Below, in pieces: positions 34,981 to 47,300 of a stretch of 64,000 nt of DNA. A program made the translations under genes and the position numbers. The stretch is from Malachius bipustulatus (Eukaryota > Arthropoda > Insecta > Coleoptera > Melyridae), in the NCBI GenBank assembly GCA_910589415.1, contig OU342630.1, positions 50,810,012 to 50,874,011 on the forward strand, read 5' to 3'. Numbering within the stretch: the stretch's first letter is position 1; every line of letters begins with the position of its first letter. The notes below the pieces were generated by a model. It searched no databases, had not been told where the DNA came from, and worked only from the letters and a program-made list of their open reading frames with translations.

Positions 34981-35860
34981 TGTTATATTAATTATTGTTA
35001 CTTAATAAAAAAAAGAATTGATAAAAATAACACTTTTCACTTTTCTGTTTTGATTGGTTGTAGATAATTACCGTGGTGAGCAAATGAAAACTTAAGCAAA
35101 GGTATCGGTATCAACTTAAAAAAAAACTTTTCCTTAATCAAATTTTCCGAGTTTCTTGCTGATAATGGTGGAAACGGCACTTCGATATCTGCTTCCTATT
35201 TCGAGATATAGCCCTGCGAAATATTTTTTATGACGTCATCTAAGTCGCGATTGTCTACATGCGCCCTGTACTAAGTAGGTATAATTATTTGTTCAAATTT
35301 CGTTGCTATAAACAACCGCGGCAGTTGCGACGTCAGAATTTTGACTTCAACAGCCCTTAATTCGCTTATTTAACATCGTAGCAAACTAGGATAAAAACCT
35401 TCTTATTGCATAAAATATTTGAGACTTAAAAAAAGGAAAAGTGCGTTACCAACTACACAATCTGATAGTTTACAGTTTTACAAATTCAATTTTAGACAAG
35501 ACTATGTTTTCACCTGCTCACACTCACACGATATAAAACTTGTTTTTATAAATTTTCTAGAGAGATTTCCAATGAAAAATTAGTCCACGTAGGTACTTCA
35601 AATTAATTTTTACCCCCTGTAGAAGATTAATATCTACTTAAATAATAATTGCTACCAACTCAAAACATGTAAAACGAATAGGAATAAGTACCTAATCACT
35701 TAACAACCGTTTAGACGTCGACGTCAATAATTGCATGCAACCTAGCGTCATGGAAAATTTAATAATTTAATAAAAAAATAAAAAAACTAGCAGCGATTAA
35801 AGAAATAGAAAAAAATCTTATGAGGCTCAGACGTATATCATGTACACCTTACCTTTAGTA
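34981..35860. other. 3' flank of the ERMP1-like gene
   Basis: A poly(A) signal AATAAA lies at 35004-35009, 23 nt after the stop. Beyond it nothing coding is seen up to the hammerhead-like motif at 35923. Confidence 0.6.
35004..35009 (+). terminator. Poly(A) signal of the ERMP1-like gene
   Basis: AATAAA lies 23 nt after the stop codon in TTACTTAATAAAAAAA context. The very short distance makes it the likely signal. Confidence 0.65.
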
Positions 35861-35922
35861 TTTCCACGACGGTGGATATTATGAATTTTGTGAATTATTG
35901 GACATCGTGGTCCATGGAGTTT

Positions 35923-35971
35923 GTCACCGAACGTTTCGTCTACAACTGCGGTAGACATCATCAGCGGTTAC
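35923..35971 (-). ncRNA. Hammerhead-ribozyme-like motif, best in window
   Basis: Read on the - strand: stem I GUAACCG (35971-35965), core CUGAUGA (35964-35958), one extra U, stem II GUCUAC with GUAGAC around a 7-nt loop (35956-35938), GAAA (35937-35934), CGU with cleavage base U (GUU, allowed by the NUH rule), then CGGUGAC (35929-35923), which pairs 6 of 7 with the first strand of stem I. All conserved core bases are present. Stem III is only the self-complementary ACGU, as described for Penelope-like retroelement hammerheads that work as dimers. The extra U after CUGAUGA recurs at 30627 and in the motifs at 53.2-53.6 kb. Confidence 0.65.
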
Positions 35972-36229
35972 GTGTGCGCAAGCGATGCTTCCACTCCTCG
36001 TGTTCACTGATACTGATTAGACGGTTATTAATATTAATAATAATAGTTAAATCGTTACAATACAAACACCTAGATTCCATATCGCGGACTACTGTAGGAG
36101 TTTTTGTCCTCTTCAGCCCTGGATGCACTTGACAGCTGGATGAGCGTTCCTATTTATAGGATGATAATTAAAGGTCCGCTGACATCATAGCCCCACCACT
36201 AGCTATTCTCGTCGATGACGTCATACATT

Positions 36230-38960
36230 TCCTGAGCCAGAATATTGGAAATTTCTTAACGATTTTTGATTGTCCCAATATTGCTTGGTTTATAGTATTT
36301 TCCGAGTAATTGGTTTTCTTAAAAAAAGAACATTTTTTTATTAATATTTGTACGAAATTTTGGCTATACTTATATGTATTATTGGCGTTTTTTCAGCGAT
36401 AATGCATGGGCTAGAATTTTTAGAATTAGCTTTGGTACTGAAACAATTGGAAGTTTTAATTTAATTTGGTCTAGAATTTTTCGAAATAGCCAAATATTCA
36501 TTTCATATTAAAGTTTACGAAATTTTGGGTAAATTTAATAGATTTTTTCCGCGTTAATGTATGGTCTAAAATTTTTGAAATGAGACTTTTGGTTACCAAA
36601 TGAGTTTTCTGCAACAATTGGTTGTTTTCATTATTTAATTTTGTGCATTTTTGAAGGATTTTTCAGATTAGATTTTGTCTAAAATTTTTCGAATCAACTT
36701 TGTTTTTTTTCAAAAAAAAAAAATTATTTACTTTTTACGAATTTTGTGACCGAATCAATGAATGGTTCTCTTTCACGACGAAACCAAGAATTTTGGAAGG
36801 AGATTTTATTAAGAACTTTTCCACAACCTTACATAGTTAGACGTTTCAACTTTTCTCATAATTTAACAGTTTTTCATTGCCCTAATCATAGTGTAGAGCT
36901 ATAATTTTGAAATCAAACTTCCTTACTGAGGTTTCTACAACAATTGGTGGTTTTTCTATACAATAATTTTGTGAGTTCTTGGGAATTTTTTAACAATTTT
37001 TCATTATTGTTCCAAAATTGGACGGTCTAGAATTTTTCGAATTGTTTTTTGAGCCATTTTTAGCAAAAATAACTCATTTTTTTATTGAATGAATTTTGGG
37101 CAAGAATCTTGGAATTAGTCTTGCTTGCTAAGTTTCTTATAACAATTGTTGGTTTTTATTCAATTTTCTGAATTTTTGGGCATTTTTGAACGATACTTAC
37201 TGCGTCATTGTTATTTGGTCTAAAATTTTTCGAATCAGCCCTAGTTAATGTTTTTTACGACTGAAATGTTTACAAATTTTTTTGTACATAATCATTTGTC
37301 CGCCATAAAGTCTTCAATTTGGGAAAGAGATTTGGTTAATGATTTTTCTACAATAATATTAATTTGATGTTTTCACTTTTCTCATAATTTACCATGATGC
37401 AGGTTTTCATTGCCCCAATCCGTCTAGGGCTAGAAATTTCGAATGCTTCCAAGTTTTCTACAATAATTGGTGGTTTTCATTCAATTTTGCGAATTCTTGG
37501 GCACTTTTGAACCCTTTTTCATCGTACCATTATTATTGTTTTACCTAAAATTGTTCGAATCAGCCTTGATTTGCAGAATAATTAAGTAGGTAGGTACTTT
37601 AAATTTTACGAATTTTGTCTACAAATCAATGGGTTTTTTGGAATTTTCGATTAATCCATTCTTATTAAGTTTTCTACAACAATTGGAAGTTTTCATTGAG
37701 TTTTGTGAACTATTAGACATTTTTTAATGATTTTTCATGGTTTCGATTTTGGATGGTCTTTTTTTATTATACTTTTCGTTGGAATTGATTATAAGGTTTT
37801 CTCTACTATAAAGCAATAATTGTTGGTTTTCATTTAATTTTGTAAATTTTGGGCATTTTTCAACGATTTTTCATTGCGCCATTTGGTCTAAAATTTTAAC
37901 AAATATGCCTTAGTGGTTGTTTAAAAACCAATGATAATTACTTGTGAAATTTTGCAAATTTTGTGTATAAATCAAAGAATTTTGTAATGAGATTTTGGTT
38001 AATGAGTATTCTGTAACATTTCTTAATGTTTTTATTGAATATAATATCATAATTTAACAGTTTTTCATTGTCCCAATACGTATTGAGGTACAATTTTGGA
38101 ATTAGCCTTTCTTATTAAGTTTTTACAACAATCGAAGGTTTTCATTAAATTTTTTTGCTTGTGGGCATTTTTACGATTTTTCATTGTTTTAATATTTGTT
38201 GGTTCAGAATTTTTCAAACGAGACATGTTTTTGCAAAAAAAACTTTTCTTAATAAATTTTGGGATGGAATTAGGAAATAAGCCTTGCTTACTAAGTTTTC
38301 TACAACCATTGGTGGTTACCATGTAGGTAATTTTGTGAATTTATTGGTCATTTTTGAATGATTTTTATGTGCCACATTGTTTGGCCTAAAGTTATTTTTC
38401 AAATCAACTCTGGTGAAATGTTTGTGCAAAAAAAATTAATTAGGTACTTATTATGCTTCACCAATTTTGCGTGTAAATTGATGGATTTTTTTCCGCAATA
38501 AGGTCTTTTTTCTCGCAATTTCAAATGAGACTTGGTTAATGAGTTTTCTATAACAATTGGAGCTTTTCATTAAATTTTGTGAACTATTGGGAATTTTTAA
38601 CGATTTTTCACTTTTCCAATATTGATCCAGAATTTTTCGAACGAGCCATATTTTAGCAAAAATAGGTTTTCTTAATAAATTTCGGGCTAGAATTTTGGGA
38701 TAAGCCTTGCTTACTAAGTTTTCTACACCAATTGGTGGCTCCCATGTAATTTTGTGAATTATTGAATTTTGTGAATTACTTATTAAATTTAACCAATTTT
38801 GTGCATGTATGTACCTATAAATCAATTTGTTTTTCCGCCATAAAGTCTACATAGAATGTTGAAATGAGCTATGCATTCTACAACAATTTGATGTTTTTAT
38901 TAAATTTTGTGAATTCTAGTAGAGGTCAATTTATTTTCGCTACAAAATTTGTTCACTTTG
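36230..38960 (+). repeat. Degenerate AT-rich tandem array
   Basis: At least ten diverged units keep the same word order: ACAACAATTGGTGGTTTTCATT, then AATTTTGTGAATTTTTGGGC, then AACGATTTTTCATTG and GGTCTARAATTTTTCGAATC. Unit spacing varies from about 140 to 330 bp, so deletions and duplications are mixed. Longer open frames in it (for example 38451-38825, -) are low complexity and not credible genes. Confidence 0.7.
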
Positions 38961-39032
38961 TATAAAATTTTATGAATTTTTGTGTAAAACTCAAAAGTTT
39001 TATCAGTGTGTTCAAAAATTGTGATCCACACC

Positions 39033-40199
39033 ACGCAAAAATGAAAGTTTCGCCCTCCAAAATTTTTTCAAATTTTGATTGGGGATAACTTTCGATATTC
39101 CCAAAAGATTTCGATTTTGTGTTTGCATGTCACTACCCCTATCCTTTATTTTTCTGATTTATGGGATCTAAACTCCAAAAAACTGTCTATAAATTTTCCA
39201 CACGGTGACATGTGAAGACGTGCAAAATTTTTCTTGTATATTTGACAAGCAAATTTTAAAGTTGATGACTCACCTAGAGGTATTGTTTTCAAATTTTCAA
39301 TTTAATACATGTATTTACAGGGTGATCTCAAAAAATCAACTGTTCGGTTTTGAACTGCATAATTTCTTTCCTCGCCAACCGGTTTTGGAAATTTAAGTCT
39401 CGTATTGAAGGTAAAACTTCAGGCAAGAAAATCCAGGGACGAAAATTTATTCAGGACAACCATTAAAAAAAAAATTAATTAAAAATTACTCTAATTTAAA
39501 TATCTTCACATCTTCTGGAAACAGGATTTGGGAGAAAAATTGAATGAAAATCAACTTGTCTCCGAACTAGCCTTCATTTGTAAACAATTTAAGAGTTTGC
39601 TTTCAGATACGAGGTAAAAAAAAAGTTGATAACAACAGCCAAAATAAATCTTCTCGTTTTCAGGGGAAATCAGTGCTCTTTCTTGACAATCCACTACTTG
39701 ACTGAAACGAGCTAGCGATTGTTAGAATTTTTGTAACGATGGTTACATATCACACAATTGCGCAGGTTGTAACTTGGCTGCTATCAAAAAATTTTATTTC
39801 ATGTTAGCAAGAAATTTGTTAAATTGTTCATAAATAACATAGTTAGTTCAAAGACAACTTGATTTTCATTCAATTTTCCTCCCGAAACCTGTTTCCCCAG
39901 ATTAAACTTGATTTGAGTAATTTTTTAATGGAAAATTAGAAAATCGTCGCGAGGTGAGACATCAAGTTTCAAAATTTGCTCATCAAAACTTACAAGAAAA
40001 ATTTTCCTTCTCATATCCCTTCTCATATCACCCTGTAGAAAATTTGTTAACAGTCTTTTTGAGTTTGGATCCAATAAAAAAAAGGATATAGAGCTGCTAA
40101 AACAAAATCCCAAAATTCCCAAAAAGCTTGGGAATATCGAAAGTTATCCCCAATCAAAATTAGGCAAAATTTTGGGGTGCGACACCTTCATTTTTTCCT
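39033..40199. repeat. 1.17 kb foldback
   Basis: TTGATTGGGGATAACTTTCG near 39080 returns inverted near 40150 (CGAAAGTTATCCCCAATCAA). Inner blocks around 39540 and 39880 (GAATGAAAATCAA / TTGATTTTCATTC) are mirrored too. Arms are diverged; an internal CAGGGTGAT and ATCACCCTG pair (39318 and 40027) belongs to the arms. Confidence 0.75.
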
Positions 40200-40319
40200 A
40201 GAAATTCTAGAAAGCTTAATTAGAAAGCTTCTAGAAATTATTTAATTAAAAGTTTTTATTCTTTTGTCTTATAAATAATTCTTATTATTAAATAAATGTT
40301 TATGGCCTACCTACCTATA

Positions 40320-40880
40320 AAGGGTGCTACAAAAAAGGAGGTCAAGCTCTTGGCCACAGATTGTTGGGCCAAAAATAATGACACTTTCCTTATGCAATTT
40401 TTCACATAGGCGTTCCCATTTCCAAGATACAGGATGCCAAACTTTGAATAAAAAAAAGTTTTTTATCAATAACTCCGTTGTTTTCAAGATATTCACTTTA
40501 ACTTTTGCTTAGCTTTATTTCTTATGCAAACACACATTTTGAAAAAAAAAATTGGGAAATTTAAATATCAGTAAGTAAGTCAAAATGTCATAAGAGTGAG
40601 GATAGTGAAACAAATAAACGCTCAATCAAAAAAAAACTATACATCTGAGCCATAGGCGTACGCAGAAAAATGTTGGGGGGCCAAGGTCTGTCATAAACCT
40701 CTTTCGTGCGCTCGCAGATTCTCTTTGAATTTTTTTTTCAAAATGTGTGTCTGCATAAGAAAGAAAGCTATGCAAAACTTCAAGTGAACGTGTATTTTGA
40801 AAATGGGACGTCATTACTTTTGGCCAAATAATCTCTGTGACCAAGAGCTTGAACTCCTTTTTTGCAACATCGTGTGTATT
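40320..40880. repeat. Foldback with AGGGTGCTACAAAAAAGGAG ends
   Basis: The left block (40320-40440: GTCAAGCTCTTGGCCACAGA, AATGACACTTTCC) returns inverted at about 40740-40877. Open frames within it are by-products of the repeat. Confidence 0.7.
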
Positions 40881-41270
40881 ATAGAATTTGTGCATCCATC
40901 GTCCATCGCGTATAAAAATTCGTACATCCTATTATTGTAAGTATAAAAAAGTAGATATAATAATTATTATTAATATTAAAAGTACATATATGTAGATATA
41001 AAAAATATAATAATAATAACTGAATTAAATTAGTGGGATAAACCCCTTCAAGATCGAATTCGATACCATTTTCTAACACAATGGACATCACATAACACCG
41101 AAATAAAAAACATTTAATTCTGACTAACCGTGGCCGCAATAATTAGTTACGTTGAAGGCGAGTAAGAAAAAATCAAATCATGCGCAAGCCGGATAATTTC
41201 GCCGACAAGTTTGTAAATAATCCGGTAAACAGGTATAGGTAATAACAATACATACCTGCTTCGTGTATTA

Positions 41271-41315
41271 TATAAATACTATATGCAGAGAAGCGTGAGC
41301 GTGAAATTGTCAGTT
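41271..41315 (+). promoter_or_regulatory. Putative core promoter of the Gly-rich secreted protein gene
   Basis: TATAAATA (41271-41278) lies upstream of an arthropod initiator-like TCAGTT (41310-41315). The spacing is about 10 bp longer than usual, so the true start may be closer to 41300. The signal-peptide ATG follows at 41383. Confidence 0.4.
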
Positions 41316-41382
41316 TGTTTAGGGAAGTGATCACCTTCTAGATATAGGATATTACGTACCTACGAAAAAGTCATCTCCTGAT

Positions 41383-44300
41383 ATGGGGATTTTTTATTAT
41401 ATTCTAGTCGTGGGAGCGCTCTCCTATGTCACTGCTGGTAAGTAAATTATATATTTGTCTAAAACTAAAATTTTCTGGTAATTTCATTCAAACAATGCAG
41501 CCGCAAATTAAATATAATTATATTTTTTAATTTAATCCATTTTTGGTTTTCTGATTAATGATTAATTAATATATAGGGGGGCAAAAGTTTTTACAAATTT
41601 ATTAACTTCAGTACCTTTCCTCTATTACCTAATTATCATGTTATATGTCTAAGAAACTGCGTCATAAAATAATAATTGAAAATGCCAGGAAATGAAACAT
41701 CAAAAAAAAGATAAGTATACTGAATTAATATGTTAACATTTTTGAGCTTTGAATCTCTAAACTCTGTGTACCATGACGATGAGATAAATTTGATCAATTA
41801 ATTATTATACTTAGCAATATATGTACCTACCTAAAAGGCAACAGGTGTTGAATGAGATGGTATAAAAGTAAATTAGGATCAAATAAGTGCAAGGTTACAC
41901 AAGATGACAAAGTTTTTGAGGTACCTATAAATAATATATAAAAGTATAAAAATGTCTACTAATAGTGCAAGCAGGTGCATGCATCACGAGCCATGGAAGC
42001 ATAAGATTTTGAAAAAGGTATTTTTCGAATTTTTTTCTTTTTAAAAGTTGAGTATACTTTGTGATTGATACAAAAGTGTCATTGAGTTTTTTAAATTTTT
42101 ATTATTCATTTAACGTCATTATTGTTCATTGATAAAAATGATATGGCATGGCATGCTATTTTTTGATTAAACATTAAAAATTACTTGAATTTGTACTAAA
42201 GAATTTAAGCGCTATGCGCAATAATTTTATCTTCATTTTGATACAAAAACCATTTTTGTCAGTTTAAACGGCGAACAGGAATCCTAGACAAAAAGCAAAC
42301 AATTTTTTGTGTAAAATTTTATATAAAAAAAGTGGAAAAAGTATAAAAAAACTAAAAAATCAACTGGAAAAAATCGTTTTGTTGATAAGCCTACCTAATT
42401 AGCGAAAAATTCATAAGTTCGGGGAACTAGCGACATTTTTATTTAATTATTAATGTAATTAAAAAAACGTATCCTTCCACCCCATGAGTTATTACGGCCT
42501 CTTGGCGCCCTCTACATTCCCCAAACATGCAAAAAAAAATTTAAGAACGTCGGAAAACTCAAAAGCTACAACTATTGTCACAGCCTATTTTCGCCCTTGA
42601 TTTTTGTCGTAAATCGAAAAAATTGAAAAAACCGTTTCCACCCCAAAAATGTCATCTTTGAAAATTTGTAATTTTTGAAGAATGGGAAATGTGAAAAAAA
42701 AAGTTTCAAACAAAAGTGTGTGGATGCATCCTTCTTAAGAATTTTTGTGACAAGCAATATTTACCGAGAACCGAGATATCAGGGTGAGTCAATAGTGAGA
42801 GATTAGAACATTGCTATTGACCCATACAGGGTAAAACAAAATTTCAAACGACATCCCAAATCGTTTGTTACTCTGCATATTTCAAAAATATTTTCACTTA
42901 TACAGGGTGAACCATATTTTGCCTACATGTATCAATTTTTTTTTTCAAATGGAACCCCCTATATTTTATGACATATTCTTATTCGACTGTGAAATTGCTT
43001 TATGTCAATACATATTGTTTCACATTGGTGGATCTAATTGTGGAAAAAAATACCGAGTGTGCCATTTGAAAAAGTGAAGTTATGACCTTCGGAAGTAAGC
43101 AAAATTTGACAGTTATTTGTGACTAACCTGTATAGTAGATCTCAGTCTTATTATATCGCGATGATAGACCTGGCCTTTCTCAATGTGGAGACCAAATTTC
43201 AACCTTAAAACTCCAAAACTAAGTTCTGAGGCTTCTTTTCAGTAAATACATGCATGCCATGAATTTTTTTGAAAATATTTTTTTTAATGTCAACGCCGCA
43301 CCTAAATGTCAAACAATATGTATTGACATAAAGCTATTTCACAGTCGAATAAGAATATATCATAAAATATAGGGGGTTCCATTCCATTTGAAAAAAAAAA
43401 TTGTTCCATGTACGCAAAATATGGTCCACCCTGTATAAGTGAAAATATTTTTGAAATATGCAAAGTAACAAACGATTTGGGATGGCGTTTGAAATTTTGT
43501 TTTACCCTGAACGGTTGACTAGCAATGTTCCAATCTCTCACTATTGACTCACCCTGTATACATGATTTCATCCCTTAAATTCAAGATAGATGGGAGCCAC
43601 CCCTTGACGAGGAATCTGAGGGAGAAAACTTACTGGGTGTTCTAGCGTTGAAAAGAGTGTTCCTCCTACCATTAAAATTTCAATAAACTTCTAATTAAGA
43701 CAATTTCAGTCCTTTTTTCGGCTATTAATTTGACCAGGCTGATTTTTTTTCTTCTAAAAAGGGACTTTATTCAAGACAAATTATGAAGCAAATCGATGAG
43801 ATACCTACCTATAATAGGATGCAGCAACGAAAAATTACTTTACATGTCGTATGCACCGAACTTTTACAAAAATGATTTTATTCATTAATCTCCAAATTCT
43901 CCTCGTGAAAATATTTTTATATTGGGGAACACTAATTTTATACAGGGTGCTTCAAAACATGTGTCAAAAATAGTGTCAAAAGTTCCCATTAACATGGATC
44001 CGCAAATTCACCGTTTTAAAGATACAGGGTGTCAAAAAAACTATTTTTTCTTCAGTTTTTTGACGATATAATATCACAAACCGTTTGAGATATAAAACTA
44101 AATTTTTGTACACATTCTACAATTATTATTATTTACTTTTTGGGGGCTAATTCAAGTACTTTCCATATGGCAGTGGCGGAGATTTTAGGGTTGTTTGAAA
44201 TTTTTGCCACGACATTGGGGAAATTGACTTTATGAAAGCCAATTTTAAACTTTCAATCTTTTCTACATAAAAAAGGTGCTCTTGGTCAAAATCTTTAATA

Positions 44301-47300
44301 TGAACAGCTTTCGAGAAAAACATAATTTTATGATGATAAAACTTAAAAGTAGCAACATATTGTGGACAAAAATATCAATTACAATTACAATTACAATTAC
44401 AAATATCTTTATTGTACTTGAAATACAACAGTCATTGCTCAGTACAACAGCGTTATTACAGAAATTATAAAAACAAACATAAAGACAAACAGTAAATTTA
44501 AAACACACAGCATGTCAACATAACGCCGGGAACAGTGAGGGTCGAGACGCGCAGAGACACAAAAGAAATCAGTTCTCGATCGAGGCATAGTTCCATCTCT
44601 ATAATAAGGATGGATCAAGGCTTTGAGTTTTAGATGTTTTAATATCAGACTGCAGGTAGGGATGGGGGGTTGATGGACAGTATATCAGAGGTAGTGTAGG
44701 GTTCCAACTCCGTGAGATGTTTCCGGAGATACGCACTGTACGCTGAGAACCCAACAGTTGCAGGATCTATTTTGAAGTGGTTCAGGTATTTGATAGATGC
44801 ATACGTGAATGTCCTTTCTGAAGACGACAGATGGTGTGTAGGAGGTTTAAACAAATTGAACCTGGTACTGTAGTGATGGGTGAATCGGTAAGGTAAAAGT
44901 CTATCCTGATTTTTATGGATCAGTTTGAGCAGAGAGAAGACATACAAAGCAGGCACGGTAAGAAGTCCAAGCCGCCTGAAATGGCCTCTGCATGACTGCT
45001 GCATTGACAAGCCTGTCAGGATCCTAATCGCTCTCTTTTGAAGAAGAAAAACCCTTCGCAGAGATCTCTCAGACCCACCCCAGACGGCCAGCCCATAGTT
45101 CACGTGACTGATGAAATGCCCATAATAAGCAAAGAGAAGAACCTCAGGGGACACCGTGTGCTGAAGGCGTCTAAGAAGGAAGCAGACGCTAGCAAGACGA
45201 CGGCATAAATGATCTGTGTGTGCCGACCAGTTTAGGTTCTGGTCGATGTGGAAGCCCAAAAACTTCACCACGCCCTTCGGCTCGATCAAGGCACCATCGG
45301 TGGGTATGGAGGGTAAAGGTGGAAGATGTGATCGGCTAGAGTGAAAATCAATCAGCTTTATCACTTTGATCACTTTATTAATAAATTTTTCATGGCTTGT
45401 TTCATTGCCGCATAAAAAAATAATTATTCCGCAAAAGGTAGGTAGATAATATTAATGACAAGATGTGCACAAAAGTTCAGTTTTATATCTCAAACGGATC
45501 CCGAGATATATCGTCAAAAAACTGTAATTTTTTACATCCTGTATTTCGGAAAGCCAGTTTTACACCCTGTATATTTATTTATACAGGGTGACCAAGTTTT
45601 TCTCCGCAAAATTTTTATTAGCTTGGGATTTTTTCAACTCCTTAACATGTTACAGTCATTCACTCTGAAAAAATACCGGGTGTCCCAGACTTAATTGACC
45701 AGGCCATATCTCATATACAGCTTGATATAATCGAGCCGAATAAAAGGCATATTATTATCATTTTTCAAGCTGTATAACATGACAGCATGAAAACAACCCC
45801 CACTCCAACATCCTCTAAGTTACAGCCTCCACCCTTAAAAAAATGAATAGCACCCTGTATATATTTTTGTATATTCAAAACCAGTATTCGATTCTCTATT
45901 CAGATGATTTTTCAGATTCAAAATTGGTTGAGAAATAACCAAGAAAGGTTCATCAAGGTGGTCATGACTATTTTTATCTGAACTTTCTCTGAATGACTTT
46001 AGCTGTCAAAATTTATCAATATTTTGGTCATAGTTTTTAATTAGCAGGTCATAGTCATCATAATGATGACTGTGATATTATTAAGATTCATGATAAAGTG
46101 CTTTGTCTCTTGTTTTATTTTAAAAAATTTCCCAATAAATCAGAATTATTAAATAAATTGTTAAAAACTATGAATAAATATTGATAAATTTTGACAGCAA
46201 AAGTCATCCAGAGAAAGTTAAGATAAAAAGTCATGACCACCTTGATGAACTTTTTCTTGGTTATTTCTCAACCAATTTTGAATCTGAAAAATCACCTGAA
46301 TAGACAATCGAATACTGGTTTTGAATATACAAAAATATATACAGGGTGCTATTCATTTGTTTAAGGGTGGGGGCTGTAACTTAGGGGATGTTTAAGTGGG
46401 GGTTGTTTTCATGCTGTCATGTTATACAGCTTGAAAAATTATAATAATATGCCTTTTATTCAGCTCGATTATCTCAACCTGTATATGAAATATGACCTGG
46501 TCAATTAAGTCTGGGACACCCGGTATAAATATTTAAAAAAGTTAGTGACGTACTACAGTTTTCTTTGCAATAGTAATAGTGATGAGGATGCCCCACCCCA
46601 GGACGCCACTGGACTTGATAATTTTAATCTACTTGGGGTTAAAGGAGCTCCTTATTAAGTACTACAAATAACACTGCCAAATTTCAGTAATATCGACAAA
46701 AGAATGTTTGAGATATTTATTTAAAAATAATAATAATAATAATAAAACTGTATCTTTAAAACCAAACATTTTAGGACACATGTTTAAATGAATTTTTCTA
46801 CTTAAAATTGGTCCAGGAATACGCTCCTAAATTTAGTATCGTTATAAATTTTACTTGTTATTTAAGAACAGCTGTAACGTGTTAAGAGGAGTTGAAAAAA
46901 TACTAAGTTTGTAGAAAACTTTTTACTCAGAAGAAAATTCACTGTCTAAATATAAATTGTACACTGGAACATCTGTACATACAGGGTGTTAAGAAAATGA
47001 CGAATAAACTCTTCAGTACATTGTAGGGGACATTTAGTAGAGTACGGGAAAAATAATTTAAAAAATTCTGGTCTTCAATTTGGTGAGATAAAAAATGCCA
47101 AAGTTAACATTTTACCATCTTTATTTTTCGGTATTTGCAAAAACTAAATGATTTTTTAGATATAAAAAAGGTATGTACTTTAATCGTTATCAATTAAAAA
47201 AATTGCTTAAGATGTATTACGGGCTTTGAAAATTTAGTAAGAATTTTTTTTCTTTTCTAAGATGCTGAAAAAAAAAGCATTTGGCAACAACGGTTTTGAT

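Noticed and set aside
38451..38825. 124-codon - strand frame
   Set aside because: Sits in the AT-rich degenerate array; Asn/Lys/Ile-rich chance frame.
44263..44508. Frames rich in Ile/Val/Thr near 44300-44500
   Set aside because: Caused by the (TGTAAT)n tail and 3' UTR of the LINE.
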